DNA of 10,657 nucleotides from Syntrophomonadaceae bacterium (lineage in GTDB: Bacteria; Bacillota; Syntrophomonadia; Syntrophomonadales; Syntrophomonadaceae), in assembly GCA_028698695.1 (NCBI GenBank), contig JAQVWB010000049.1, positions 1-10,657 on the forward strand, written 5' to 3'. Under the pieces are notes generated by a model. That model saw nothing but the letters and a program-made list of their open reading frames with translations, ran no database searches and was not told the DNA's origin. The translations under genes and the position numbers were made by a program. The stretch's first letter is position 1; every line of letters starts with the position of its first letter. Positions 1 through 6,327 of the stretch are shown piece after piece.

Positions 1-276
1 CTGAATGCCCATAAACCGCATAATGAGCTGGAAATTAATCCGGTTGATGCTGAAAAATTAAATATTACGGATAAAGAAATGGTCAAGGTAGTAACGCGGA
101 GAGGTTCTATTAATATCAGAGCTAAAATATCTGATATTTTGGAACCGGGAGTTATCTTTACTACTTTCCACTTTGCAGAAGCAGCAGCAAATAGGTTAAC
201 TAACGCAGACTCATTAGATCCGATCGCCAAGATACCGGAATACAAGGTATGCGCAGCCAGAGTGGAAAAAATCTGA
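1..276 (+). CDS. C-terminal end of a molybdopterin oxidoreductase, probably a second formate dehydrogenase catalytic subunit (partial, 5' end outside window)
   Basis: The frame is open from base 1 to a TGA at 274-276, giving 91 visible residues. They match the C-terminal molybdopterin-dinucleotide-binding beta-barrel domain of the DMSO reductase superfamily. Visible landmarks are a start resembling HKPHNELEINP, then INPVDAEKLNI, VKVVTRRGSI and the FHFAEAAANRLTN stretch. In formate dehydrogenases this FHF..A..N.LT segment lines the bis-MGD pocket, and the tail EYKVCAARVEKI is typical of soluble or NAD-linked formate dehydrogenase alpha subunits. An internal ATG at 79 is not a real start, because the homologous domain continues upstream of it. 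The gene converges on fdhE, and both share the terminator at 296-333. The protein is distinct from the exported enzyme at 2873-6007, whose own C-terminus has a different sequence. It could be another molybdopterin oxidoreductase of the same superfamily; the first part of the gene would decide. Confidence 0.82.
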   Translation: MNAHKPHNELEINPVDAEKLNITDKEMVKVVTRRGSINIRAKISDILEPGVIFTTFHFAEAAANRLTNADSLDPIAKIPEYKVCAARVEKI

Positions 277-295
277 TAATAAAACCAAACGACGC

Positions 296-333
296 AAAAA
301 GGGGACTGCAGTTAAACGCAGTCCCCTTTTTTA
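296..333. terminator. Bidirectional rho-independent terminator between convergent genes
   Basis: A perfect 9-bp G/C-rich stem (GGGGACTGC at 301-309, GCAGTCCCC at 318-326) has an 8-base loop. It is flanked by five A on the left and six T on the right, so A:T pairs extend the stem and a U-tract forms in either direction. It sits 20 bases after the plus-strand stop at 276 and 55 bases after the minus-strand fdhE stop at 388, so it can serve both genes. Confidence 0.92.
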
Positions 334-387
334 GTTTACATGGTTGAAAGTATGAAACACCCGGCGAAGGCTCACCATTAATAATAC

Positions 388-1209
388 TTAATCGTGATTG
401 GTATAGCCTTTTTCCTGAGCCAGCATATCCAGATAGACGGTTTCAACATTGGCAATAAATAGGTCTACTGACCGTCCACCCACTCTTTCATCGTAAGTTT
501 TTAGGTAGCCTTTACAATTCTCACATACAAAAAGCTGATAGGCATCATCGCCTTCAATTTTAACAAAAGACAAACTACCAGGTTTATCAGCACCACAGTG
601 TACGCATAACAGGAATCGGGATGGCCATTCACTAAAGCAACGGTCGCAGAACATAAGTCTTTGACCATCTTCACTGCGCAGACGGCTTATATGCGATTTT
701 GCTCCGCAAACCGGGCAGATATTATGAAATTCCCAATCTAAAGTCTCACTTTTAAGAGCATCAGTATAGTTTTCAGCAATTAAACGCAGAAAAGGGCGCA
801 GGGCATGGTCTAAAGTAAAGAATAGGAATTCCTCAGGGATATCCAGCTGGGTGGCCATCTTTTGCAGATATTTATCATCCAGCTTGATTAATGACTCTAT
901 AATTTGTTCAAAGGAAAAAGCATCAACATCCTGCATAATGCTATCCAAATACAAAGCAGTGTTTGGTCTGGTTTCATAGAGAAAAGCAATAAGAGCTATA
1001 TAAACTTGCTTAGAAGCCTTTTCGTCAATATAATGTTTAACTTGTGCCAATAAAGGCTTTTTTTTACTATTGAGTAAAGGTTCTATATCCTGGTCATGAT
1101 GAACAAACGTCTTGCGTAGTTTGATAGTCTGTTCTTTCTGCCAACTTTCCAGTTGTTTGTAAAAATCAATATAACCTTCAGGAAGCTCGGCAGGTGGTTG
1201 ACGATCCAC
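388..1209 (-). CDS. fdhE: FdhE, formate dehydrogenase accessory/maturation protein
   Basis: The 273-residue protein has the FdhE layout: a helical N-terminal half (about 1-155), then a cysteine-rich C-terminal half with four CxxC pairs. The pairs are CPVC (165/168), CDRC (188/191), CVHC (202/205) and CENC (229/232). In the family these rubredoxin-like knuckles bind iron or another metal. FdhE is a cytoplasmic protein needed for activity of respiratory (FdnGHI-type) formate dehydrogenases, and it interacts with the catalytic subunit before Tat export. E. coli FdhE is 309 residues, so this one is slightly short but keeps all four pairs. Start: GTG at 1209-1207, with AAGGAG (1223-1218) eight bases upstream. 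It follows the formate dehydrogenase operon on the same strand but is separated from it by a strong terminator, so it probably has its own promoter. The partner is expected to be the enzyme encoded at 1363-6007. Confidence 0.93.
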   Translation of the reverse strand: MDRQPPAELPEGYIDFYKQLESWQKEQTIKLRKTFVHHDQDIEPLLNSKKKPLLAQVKHYIDEKASKQVYIALIAFLYETRPNTALYLDSIMQDVDAFSFEQIIESLIKLDDKYLQKMATQLDIPEEFLFFTLDHALRPFLRLIAENYTDALKSETLDWEFHNICPVCGAKSHISRLRSEDGQRLMFCDRCFSEWPSRFLLCVHCGADKPGSLSFVKIEGDDAYQLFVCENCKGYLKTYDERVGGRSVDLFIANVETVYLDMLAQEKGYTNHD

Positions 1210-1249
1210 TTAGATCACTCCTTAAATAATATATATTTACCTTTTGATT

Positions 1250-1258
1250 AGTATACCA
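1250..1258 (-). promoter_or_regulatory. Possible extended -10 promoter element for fdhE
   Basis: On the minus strand TGGTATACT fits the TGnTATAAT extended -10 pattern with five of six -10 bases. It lies about 40 bases upstream of the fdhE start and just downstream of the operon terminator at 1314-1339. No good -35 box is present at 16-18 bases, as is common for extended -10 promoters. The assignment rests on motif and position only. Confidence 0.35.
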
Positions 1259-1300
1259 TGTAGCATATTTAAACTATAGCCCAACTAAATATTAACAAGT

Positions 1301-1339
1301 AAAAAATAAAAGCAGGGGCGACTTTATAAAGTCGCCCCT
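1301..1339 (-). terminator. Rho-independent terminator of the formate dehydrogenase operon
   Basis: Positions 1314-1339 form a perfect 26-base palindrome (AGGGGCGACTTTA and its reverse complement). In RNA this is an 11-bp stem with a TATA loop. On the minus strand it is followed by a T-rich run (GCTTTTATTTTTT, ending near 1301). It lies about 24 bases beyond the cytochrome b stop codon and separates the three-gene operon from fdhE. Confidence 0.93.
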
Positions 1340-1362
1340 TATAATATACTAATGATATAATA

Positions 1363-2052
1363 TTAGGCTTCTTCCTCTTTATCCTTATTTGCATAGGTTT
1401 CTTCGTACCAGATGGCATGATGATGCTGAGCCCAGTCTTTACGAACGGTGCCCTTCCACATTCCCCAGAAGGATTCACCTGAACCGGGATGGAAAGAACC
1501 CAGATATCCATGCATACATACCATCAGGGTAGCGAACACCATAGCAATGTCATGGGTAGGATACGCTACTCTTACCAACCCTGCCGGGAAGATGCTCGGG
1601 AACCACATGATATAACCGCTTATTACCAATAGAATAACCATGGTTGGAGTTACCATGGAGTTACCTTTTTCACCACCGTTAAAGCGGGTCTGAGGAGGTA
1701 TTTTTACTGGGAACCCTAAAAACTCCAATGGAAATTTCATGACAAATATGATGTCATTTTTTCCAAAACGGAGCAGGTCTTTTATCCAGTTAATGATGCC
1801 TTTGAAATCAAAAACAACGAAAAATACGATGAACAAAGTTAAAAATACTGCTGCGATACGGTGAATTAATCCGGCACCGCCGTAACCTCCAAAAATAGCT
1901 GCCAGCCAATCGGCCCCGTCAACAAATAACACCAGACCGGTAAAAAGACAGAGCAGGAAAGTAACGGTATGTCCCCAGTGTGTAACACGGGCTACCAGAT
2001 TAAACCTTTCTACTCGTTCCAGGTCTTCGCGATATTCGGGAACTAACTGCAT
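1363..2052 (-). CDS. fdhC: Formate dehydrogenase cytochrome b subunit (gamma, FdnI-like)
   Basis: A 229-residue integral membrane protein of the FdnI/FdoI cytochrome b556 family. Four hydrophobic segments are visible at about 28-45, 62-82, 133-155 and 168-187. Histidines H25, H64, H167 and H181 reproduce the spacing of the heme ligands in E. coli FdnI (39 residues between the first pair, 14 between the second). Two b hemes are therefore expected, one near each membrane face, carrying electrons between the Fe-S subunit and the quinone pool. The motif LGSFHPGSGESFWGMW after the last helix is typical of the family, as is the WYEE-type tail. Start: ATG at 2052-2050, one base overlapping the upstream stop (TAATG), with AAAGGGGG (2068-2061) eight bases upstream inside the preceding gene. 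This suggests translational coupling. It is the last gene of the operon. Which quinone it uses cannot be read from the sequence. Confidence 0.95.
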   Translation of the reverse strand: MQLVPEYREDLERVERFNLVARVTHWGHTVTFLLCLFTGLVLFVDGADWLAAIFGGYGGAGLIHRIAAVFLTLFIVFFVVFDFKGIINWIKDLLRFGKNDIIFVMKFPLEFLGFPVKIPPQTRFNGGEKGNSMVTPTMVILLVISGYIMWFPSIFPAGLVRVAYPTHDIAMVFATLMVCMHGYLGSFHPGSGESFWGMWKGTVRKDWAQHHHAIWYEETYANKDKEEEA

Positions 2053-2870
2053 TATTCATGCCCCCTTTCTACATGCTCACCAGGTTCTTCATGTCCAGCA
2101 TGTTTATTGGCCAAAATTCTGGTAGTAACAAAACTGGTTGCAGATCCGGCCAGAGCCAGTGGTATCAGCCAACCCAGCCAGGGCTGTACCCAATCCTGCC
2201 AGAACGGGATTTGTTTTGGTATATGCGGATCAACTGGCAGACCAAATTTGTCCGGTGTATCAGTTAAAACATAGATATTATTAAGTCCACCCAATTCCAG
2301 CTTACCGTATATAGTGGCCCGTGGAAATCCGTTGGTCCGTAAAAACTTTACACGCTCTTCTGCTTCTGCCAGCAACTCAGCTCTATCGCCGAATTTTAAA
2401 GCATTAGCAGGACAGGTTCTTGCACAAGCCGGAGTTAAACCTTCGGCAACCCGATCTGCACAAAAAGTACATTTGGTTATTTTATCCTCCCGTTTACGAT
2501 ACTTGGGAATATGAAACGGGCAAGCATAGGTGCAATATTGACATCCAATACATTTGTCCGGATCATGTATAGTTGCGCCCCATTCAGTTTTGCTGTAAGC
2601 CTGTTGGGGACATACCTTCATACACGCCGGATCCAGACAGTGAAAACAATTGAATTTTATAAAGTTCCAACGAATACCATCTACGGGATCTTCTTCTTCC
2701 ATAAATTTAATTATGGTGAAGGTATCCCCATTGGTATCATCATGAGTTGAATAATTGCCCTTAAATGGTTCCATAACGGCAGGAAGCTGATTCCATTCCT
2801 TACAGGCTATCATGCAACCACGGCAGGCGGTACACTTACTGCTGTCATACAGATTTGTCATATATGCCAT
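2052..2870 (-). CDS. fdhB: Formate dehydrogenase iron-sulfur subunit (beta, FdnH-like) with C-terminal membrane anchor
   Basis: The 272-residue electron-transfer subunit has 16 cysteines in four ferredoxin-like groups: C13/16/19/23, C75/78/83/87, C107/110/113/117 and C134/137/149/153. These are ligands for four [4Fe-4S] clusters, as in FdnH. A single hydrophobic helix near residues 229-250 (GWLIPLALAGSATSFV region) anchors the protein, followed by a short charged His/Glu-rich tail. There is no signal peptide, which fits co-export with the Tat-signal-bearing catalytic subunit. The true start is ATG 2870-2868, because AAGGAGGG lies eight bases upstream. A start at 2894 would add eight unrelated residues, overlap the catalytic gene by 22 bases and have no matching ribosome site. 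The gene follows the catalytic subunit by two bases and overlaps the cytochrome gene by one, so the three are co-translated. Its role is to pass electrons from the bis-MGD subunit to the cytochrome b hemes. Confidence 0.95.
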   Translation of the reverse strand: MAYMTNLYDSSKCTACRGCMIACKEWNQLPAVMEPFKGNYSTHDDTNGDTFTIIKFMEEEDPVDGIRWNFIKFNCFHCLDPACMKVCPQQAYSKTEWGATIHDPDKCIGCQYCTYACPFHIPKYRKREDKITKCTFCADRVAEGLTPACARTCPANALKFGDRAELLAEAEERVKFLRTNGFPRATIYGKLELGGLNNIYVLTDTPDKFGLPVDPHIPKQIPFWQDWVQPWLGWLIPLALAGSATSFVTTRILANKHAGHEEPGEHVERGHE

Positions 2871-2872
2871 CG

Positions 2873-5800
2873 TTAAGCCCTCCTTATGTCGCATAGAAAT
2901 GCCTTGTACTCAGGACACATGGAGTTTGCACATCCGATATGCGGGGTTAGCCGATTGGCTATATCGCCGGTGGCAAATCCTTTAAAACCAAATTGCCAAA
3001 TAGCTCCAACCATATGCACTATTTCGCCATTAATAATCATAGGTTTAAGGCGCTTGGTTACACAGGCTACCGCACTAATGTCGCCCCTGCTGGTGGAAAC
3101 GATTACCTTGCGACCATTTTTGATATTCTTTTCCTTCGCAAGTTCTTCACTAATTTCAACAAACATATCCGGCATTAATTCAGATAACCATGGCAAGTTG
3201 CGTGTCAAGGCTCCAGTCTGCCAGTGTTCTACTACCCGGTAAGTGGTAGCTACATATGGGAAATCTTTGGAGTTGCCCTGTTTGTCAGGTTCCCATACCT
3301 TGACACAGGGATTATTTTGCTGATTATTAATTTTATTTGTGGTTGGGCTTTCCCAGGGTTCGTAATGTTCCGGGAACGGACCATCCTTCATTGAGGTCTT
3401 GGCAGCAAATATACAGCCAACTCCTTCGGGTCTCATTATAAATGGATTCTTTCCACCGGGTTCTTCCGGTGCCAGAGTAACATTGAAGTCAGGAACATCA
3501 TCCCCAACCCATTTACCCAGTTTTCCGGTAGCTGGATCGCCAACTGCACTGGCATCCCATTGGATTAGAGCCCGCTTTTCATCACCCGGCCATGGATTTA
3601 TGCCATCAGGTTGTACAGAACAACGATTATATACTATTCTGCGGTTTACCGGCCAGGACCATGCCCAGTTGGAGTATAGCCCCAGTCCATGTTTGGAATT
3701 ATCCTTGTTGTCACGGTGCATAGGTTTATAGTCAAGTTCTCCGGTTGGAGTGAGGCCCATACAACCGCAATAAACCCAGCAGCCACAAGCAGTACTGCCA
3801 TCGTCCATCAGTTTGGCAAAACTGGGTACCGGTTTATTGTCTCCCAGATAGTAACCATTTAATTCCAGAGCCACTTTCATAATATCAGGTTCATGGCCAT
3901 GACCATAATCCCAATTAAGATTGACAATTGGTTCATCCTGAGGTTTGGTACTGCCCTGATACAGTTTTCTAACTCTCGTAGCAATCTGGTCTACAATCCA
4001 CAGATCAGCTTTGGATTCTCCTACCGGTTCAGCACCTTTCCAACGGAACTGTACCCAGCGACCTGTTTGTGCTGCAGTACCTTCTTTTTCAAAAACTGCA
4101 CAGGCCGGCAGGAAGAATACTTCAGTACCAATGTCTGCAGGAGTCTTGATATTTACTTTGTCATTATGAACTGCTCTTTCCCAAGCTTGATAAGTCCAGA
4201 AGTCAGCAGTTTCATTTAACCATAAGTCAGCTTGAACCATCCATTTTAGATTACATAGTGCGGTCTGTTCTTTATTAGCGTTAGGTCCGCCAACTACTGG
4301 ATTGGTTCCCATTACAAACAGGCCGTCAATTTCTCCCTTATACATAGCTTCAAACATGGCTATATGGGAGTAATTCTTTTTACTATCCCGTTTGGGCAAG
4401 TAATGATAACCAAAATCATTATCCTTCGTAGCGCTATCGCCCCACCAGGCTTTTAACAGACTGGTCACCCACTTGGGAGTATTGGAACGATAACCTTTGG
4501 TAGTTTCTTTAGCCAGGAAAGCCGTAAGGTCTTTATGCTCCGTAGCAGTACTCGGTGAAGTTATATAACCAGGGATGATATGGTATAACAAAGCCATATC
4601 AGTTGCTCCCTGAACATTGTTTTCACCACGCAGAGCGTTTATGCCGCCGCCGGGGCGACCCATATTACCAAGCAACAATTGCACAATGGAAAATGCGCGG
4701 ATATTCTGACTGCCTACCGTATGCTGGGTGATACCCATGGCATACAATATTGTTCCGGTTTTATCCGGTGCACTGGTGCTGCAGAAGGTATCTAACACTT
4801 GCAAATATTTATTCTTGGGTGTACCGGTAATACTACATACAGTATCAATATCATAACGGGAATAATGTTTCTTTAACAATTGCAGTACTGAACGGGGATG
4901 CGTCATGGTCATATCCTTGATTGGATTACCTTCAGCATCCAGCTCATAATCCCAACTGCTTACATCGTATGCTCGTTTATCTGGGTCATAGCCGGAGAAA
5001 ATACCATCATCAAAGTTAAACCCTTCCTTAATCAGGAAAGTAGCATTAGTATAATTGACGACATATGCTTCGTGATACAGTTTGTTTTCCAGAATATATT
5101 TGATCATTCCACCCAGGAAAGCTATATCCGTTCCGGAACGCAACGGGGCATAAACATCTGCTTTGGCAGAAGTACGCGTAAAGCGCGGATCAACATGAAT
5201 AATTTTTGCTCCCCGATCCTGGCGTGCACGATCCAACCAGCGAAAACTTACCGGATGATTTTCTGCTGCGTTACTGCCCATAATCAATGCTACATCCGTA
5301 TTTTTCAGGTCGACCATATGGTTGGTCATGACTCCTCGTCCAAATGAAGGTGACAAACCTGCCACCGTTGAGGAGTGTCAGATACGGGCCTGGGTTTCCA
5401 GATATACCAAACCCAACGCCCTCATTAATTTACTGTGCAGATAGCACTCTTCGTTATCCAGACCGGAGCCACCAATCGAACCAATTCTTTCCGTACGGTT
5501 CACAATTACTTCGGTGCCATCTTCAAGTTTCTCTTTGTGGATAAAACTTGCGTCACGTGTCTCTTTTACACGCTTGGCTATTTCATCCAACATCCAATCC
5601 CAATCTTTTTCTTCCCATTTGTCGCTTTTTGGAGCGCGATAAAGCGGTTTTGCAACCCGCTTGGGGTTAACCACCTGTTCTCCATTGTGCGGGTCATAAA
5701 TCTCTCTGAGGTTAAACATGGCTGCACCCTTACTGCAGGCCCCTCCCTTATTAATGGGATTGTCAGGGTCGCCCTGGATACTCAGGAGCTTTTCAAACTT

Positions 5801-6007
5801 GCCAGAACTATCCGTCTGGGAATATACTACCAATCCGCAGCCAGATGCACAGTAAGGACAGACAGTAGGCACCGGAGTTACATTTTTAGTTCTGAGTTCT
5901 TTAATTGCACTTGCGGTAGCATTGAGGTCAAAACCAAGTTCAACTACTGCAAATGTAGCTGCGGTTGCACCGGTAACCTTCAGAAACTGCCTACGAGTAA
6001 CCTTCAT
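2873..6007 (-). CDS. fdhA: Selenocysteine-containing formate dehydrogenase catalytic subunit (alpha, FdnG-like), Tat-exported
   Basis: Read through the in-frame TGA at 5380-5378, this is one 1044-residue protein with selenocysteine at 210. E. coli FdnG is 1015 residues with Sec196. The N-terminus TRRQFLKVTG (residues 4-13) plus a hydrophobic stretch is a twin-arginine signal. C50, C53, C57 and C91 form the [4Fe-4S] site (CPYCASGC...CSKG). The Sec context ARI-U-HSSTVAGL is the signature of formate dehydrogenases; Sec is the molybdenum or tungsten ligand and His211 is the conserved catalytic histidine. GSNAAENHPVSFRW, HVDPRFTRTSAKAD, QHTVGSQNIR and NNVQGATDM are cofactor-domain signatures, and about 905-1044 is the dinucleotide-binding C-terminal domain. 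It oxidises formate to CO2 (or the reverse), probably outside the membrane, with the next two genes as partners. Start: ATG 6007, the only possible one because an in-frame TGA lies three codons upstream. AAAGGAG at 6027-6021 is 13 bases away, a long spacing that may weaken translation. Confidence 0.95.
2878..2885 (-). promoter_or_regulatory. Ribosome binding site that fixes the start of the Fe-S subunit
   Basis: AAGGAGGG on the minus strand lies eight bases before ATG 2870. It is embedded in the last codons (Arg-Arg-Ala) of the catalytic subunit gene, whose TAA stop is at 2875-2873. Its position rules out the upstream ATG at 2894 and indicates coupled translation. Confidence 0.85.
5331..5376 (-). 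promoter_or_regulatory. Bacterial SECIS stem-loop for selenocysteine insertion
   Basis: Eleven bases after the UGA, minus-strand bases 5366-5349 fold into GGUGGCA / UGUCACC, a 7-bp helix with one G-U pair and a GGUU loop. The E. coli fdhF element also starts 11 bases after UGA and has a GGUC loop; SelB reads the loop G and U. A second, outer 7-bp perfect helix pairs ACUCCUC (5376-5370), which starts one base after the UGA, with GAGGAGU (5337-5331). The bulged U of the E. coli element is not obvious here. The element lies wholly in the coding region and also encodes the conserved HSSTVAGL residues. Confidence 0.88.
5378..5380 (-). other. Recoded UGA = selenocysteine codon (Sec210)
   Basis: The TGA is flanked by codons for LETQARI before and HSSTVAGL after, the invariant surroundings of Sec in formate dehydrogenases. 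The reading frame is open and homologous on both sides, and a stem-loop of bacterial SECIS type follows at once. A true stop or sequencing error would not produce this combination. The selA/B/C/D genes needed for decoding are not in this window. Confidence 0.96.
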
Positions 6008-6068
6008 TATACATCACACTCTCCTTTCCCCACATAGTCAAATTTAGCGTAAAGCTCTTAACCTAGAC

Positions 6069-6077
6069 ATTATAGCA
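6069..6077 (-). promoter_or_regulatory. Probable extended -10 promoter of the formate dehydrogenase operon
   Basis: The minus strand reads TGCTATAAT, a perfect extended -10 (TGn plus TATAAT). It would give a transcript start near 6062 and a leader of about 55 bases with AAAGGAG before ATG 6007. No good -35 box lies 16-18 bases upstream, which suggests either reliance on the extended -10 or an activator. A second TATAAT (6105-6100) lies further up, also without a good -35. Confidence 0.55.
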
Positions 6078-6122
6078 TCTTAATTGTACCATCAGTATCA
6101 TTATAAAGGCTTTCAAAGCAAT

Positions 6123-6158
6123 TTAGTACCGTGTAGAAAGTGCCAAAGATGGTACTAA
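6123..6158. repeat. Inverted repeat upstream of the fdhA promoter, candidate operator
   Basis: TTAGTACC at 6123-6130 and its exact reverse complement GGTACTAA at 6151-6158 are separated by 20 bases, placing them about 46-89 bases upstream of the -10 box. A further related half-site on the minus strand, GATGGTACAATTAA, lies between this repeat and the -10 and resembles GATGGTACTAATTA at 6148. The 28-base centre-to-centre spacing is close to, but not exactly, three helical turns. A regulator site is possible; the protein is unknown. Confidence 0.4.
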
Positions 6159-6327
6159 TTATTCCTGCTACAATCTTATCTATGATTTTGAACCCCAACT
6201 AACTACAATTAATCTGGTTTGGAACAACCTAATCTATAGGAACATTCGACATTTAAGGATAAAAACCTTGCTGATTTCGTATATTGCTCTATATATAAAA
6301 ACAATTAATATAAGCTATAAAATAAAA

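Larger units (their letters stand above)
6008..6327. other. 320-base intergenic region upstream of the formate dehydrogenase operon
   Basis: This is an A/T-rich gap between the starts of the formate dehydrogenase operon and the 3' end of the MoeA-fusion gene. It holds the fdhA ribosome site, an extended -10 promoter (6069-6077) and an inverted repeat (6123-6158). I see no credible ORF, no RNA gene and no G/C-rich hairpin with a U-tract at the 3' end of the MoeA-fusion gene. That gene's transcript may therefore end elsewhere or read into the operon, since both are on the minus strand. The conserved core of the molybdenum-cofactor riboswitch was not recognised here. Confidence 0.6.

Noticed and set aside
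1269..1511. 80-codon minus-strand frame overlapping the cytochrome gene end and terminator
   Set aside because: It overlaps the conserved cytochrome b in another frame and runs through the transcription terminator.
2870..2894. Upstream ATG at 2894 as start of the Fe-S subunit
   Set aside because: It lacks a ribosome site, overlaps the catalytic gene and adds residues not seen in the family; ATG 2870 has AAGGAGGG at eight bases.
4898..5347. 149-codon open frame on the plus strand within the formate dehydrogenase gene
   Set aside because: It is antisense to a well-supported conserved coding region, has no recognisable domain and no ribosome site worth noting.
5365..5378. Apparent stop codon splitting the formate dehydrogenase gene, suggesting a pseudogene or two genes
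   Set aside because: The TGA is in the conserved selenocysteine position, has a stem-loop right after it and intact homologous sequence on both sides; the downstream part has no ribosome site of its own at GTG 5365.
6069..6100. Sigma-54 type -24/-12 promoter (TGGTAC...TGC) ahead of fdhA
   Set aside because: The GG-to-GC distance is two bases too long for sigma-54, which needs strict spacing; the extended -10 explains the region better.
6278..6296. ModE-like palindrome CGTATAT-TGCTC-TATATATA
   Set aside because: Only one half resembles the known site and the second half lacks the CG end; the surrounding DNA is A/T-rich enough to give this by chance.
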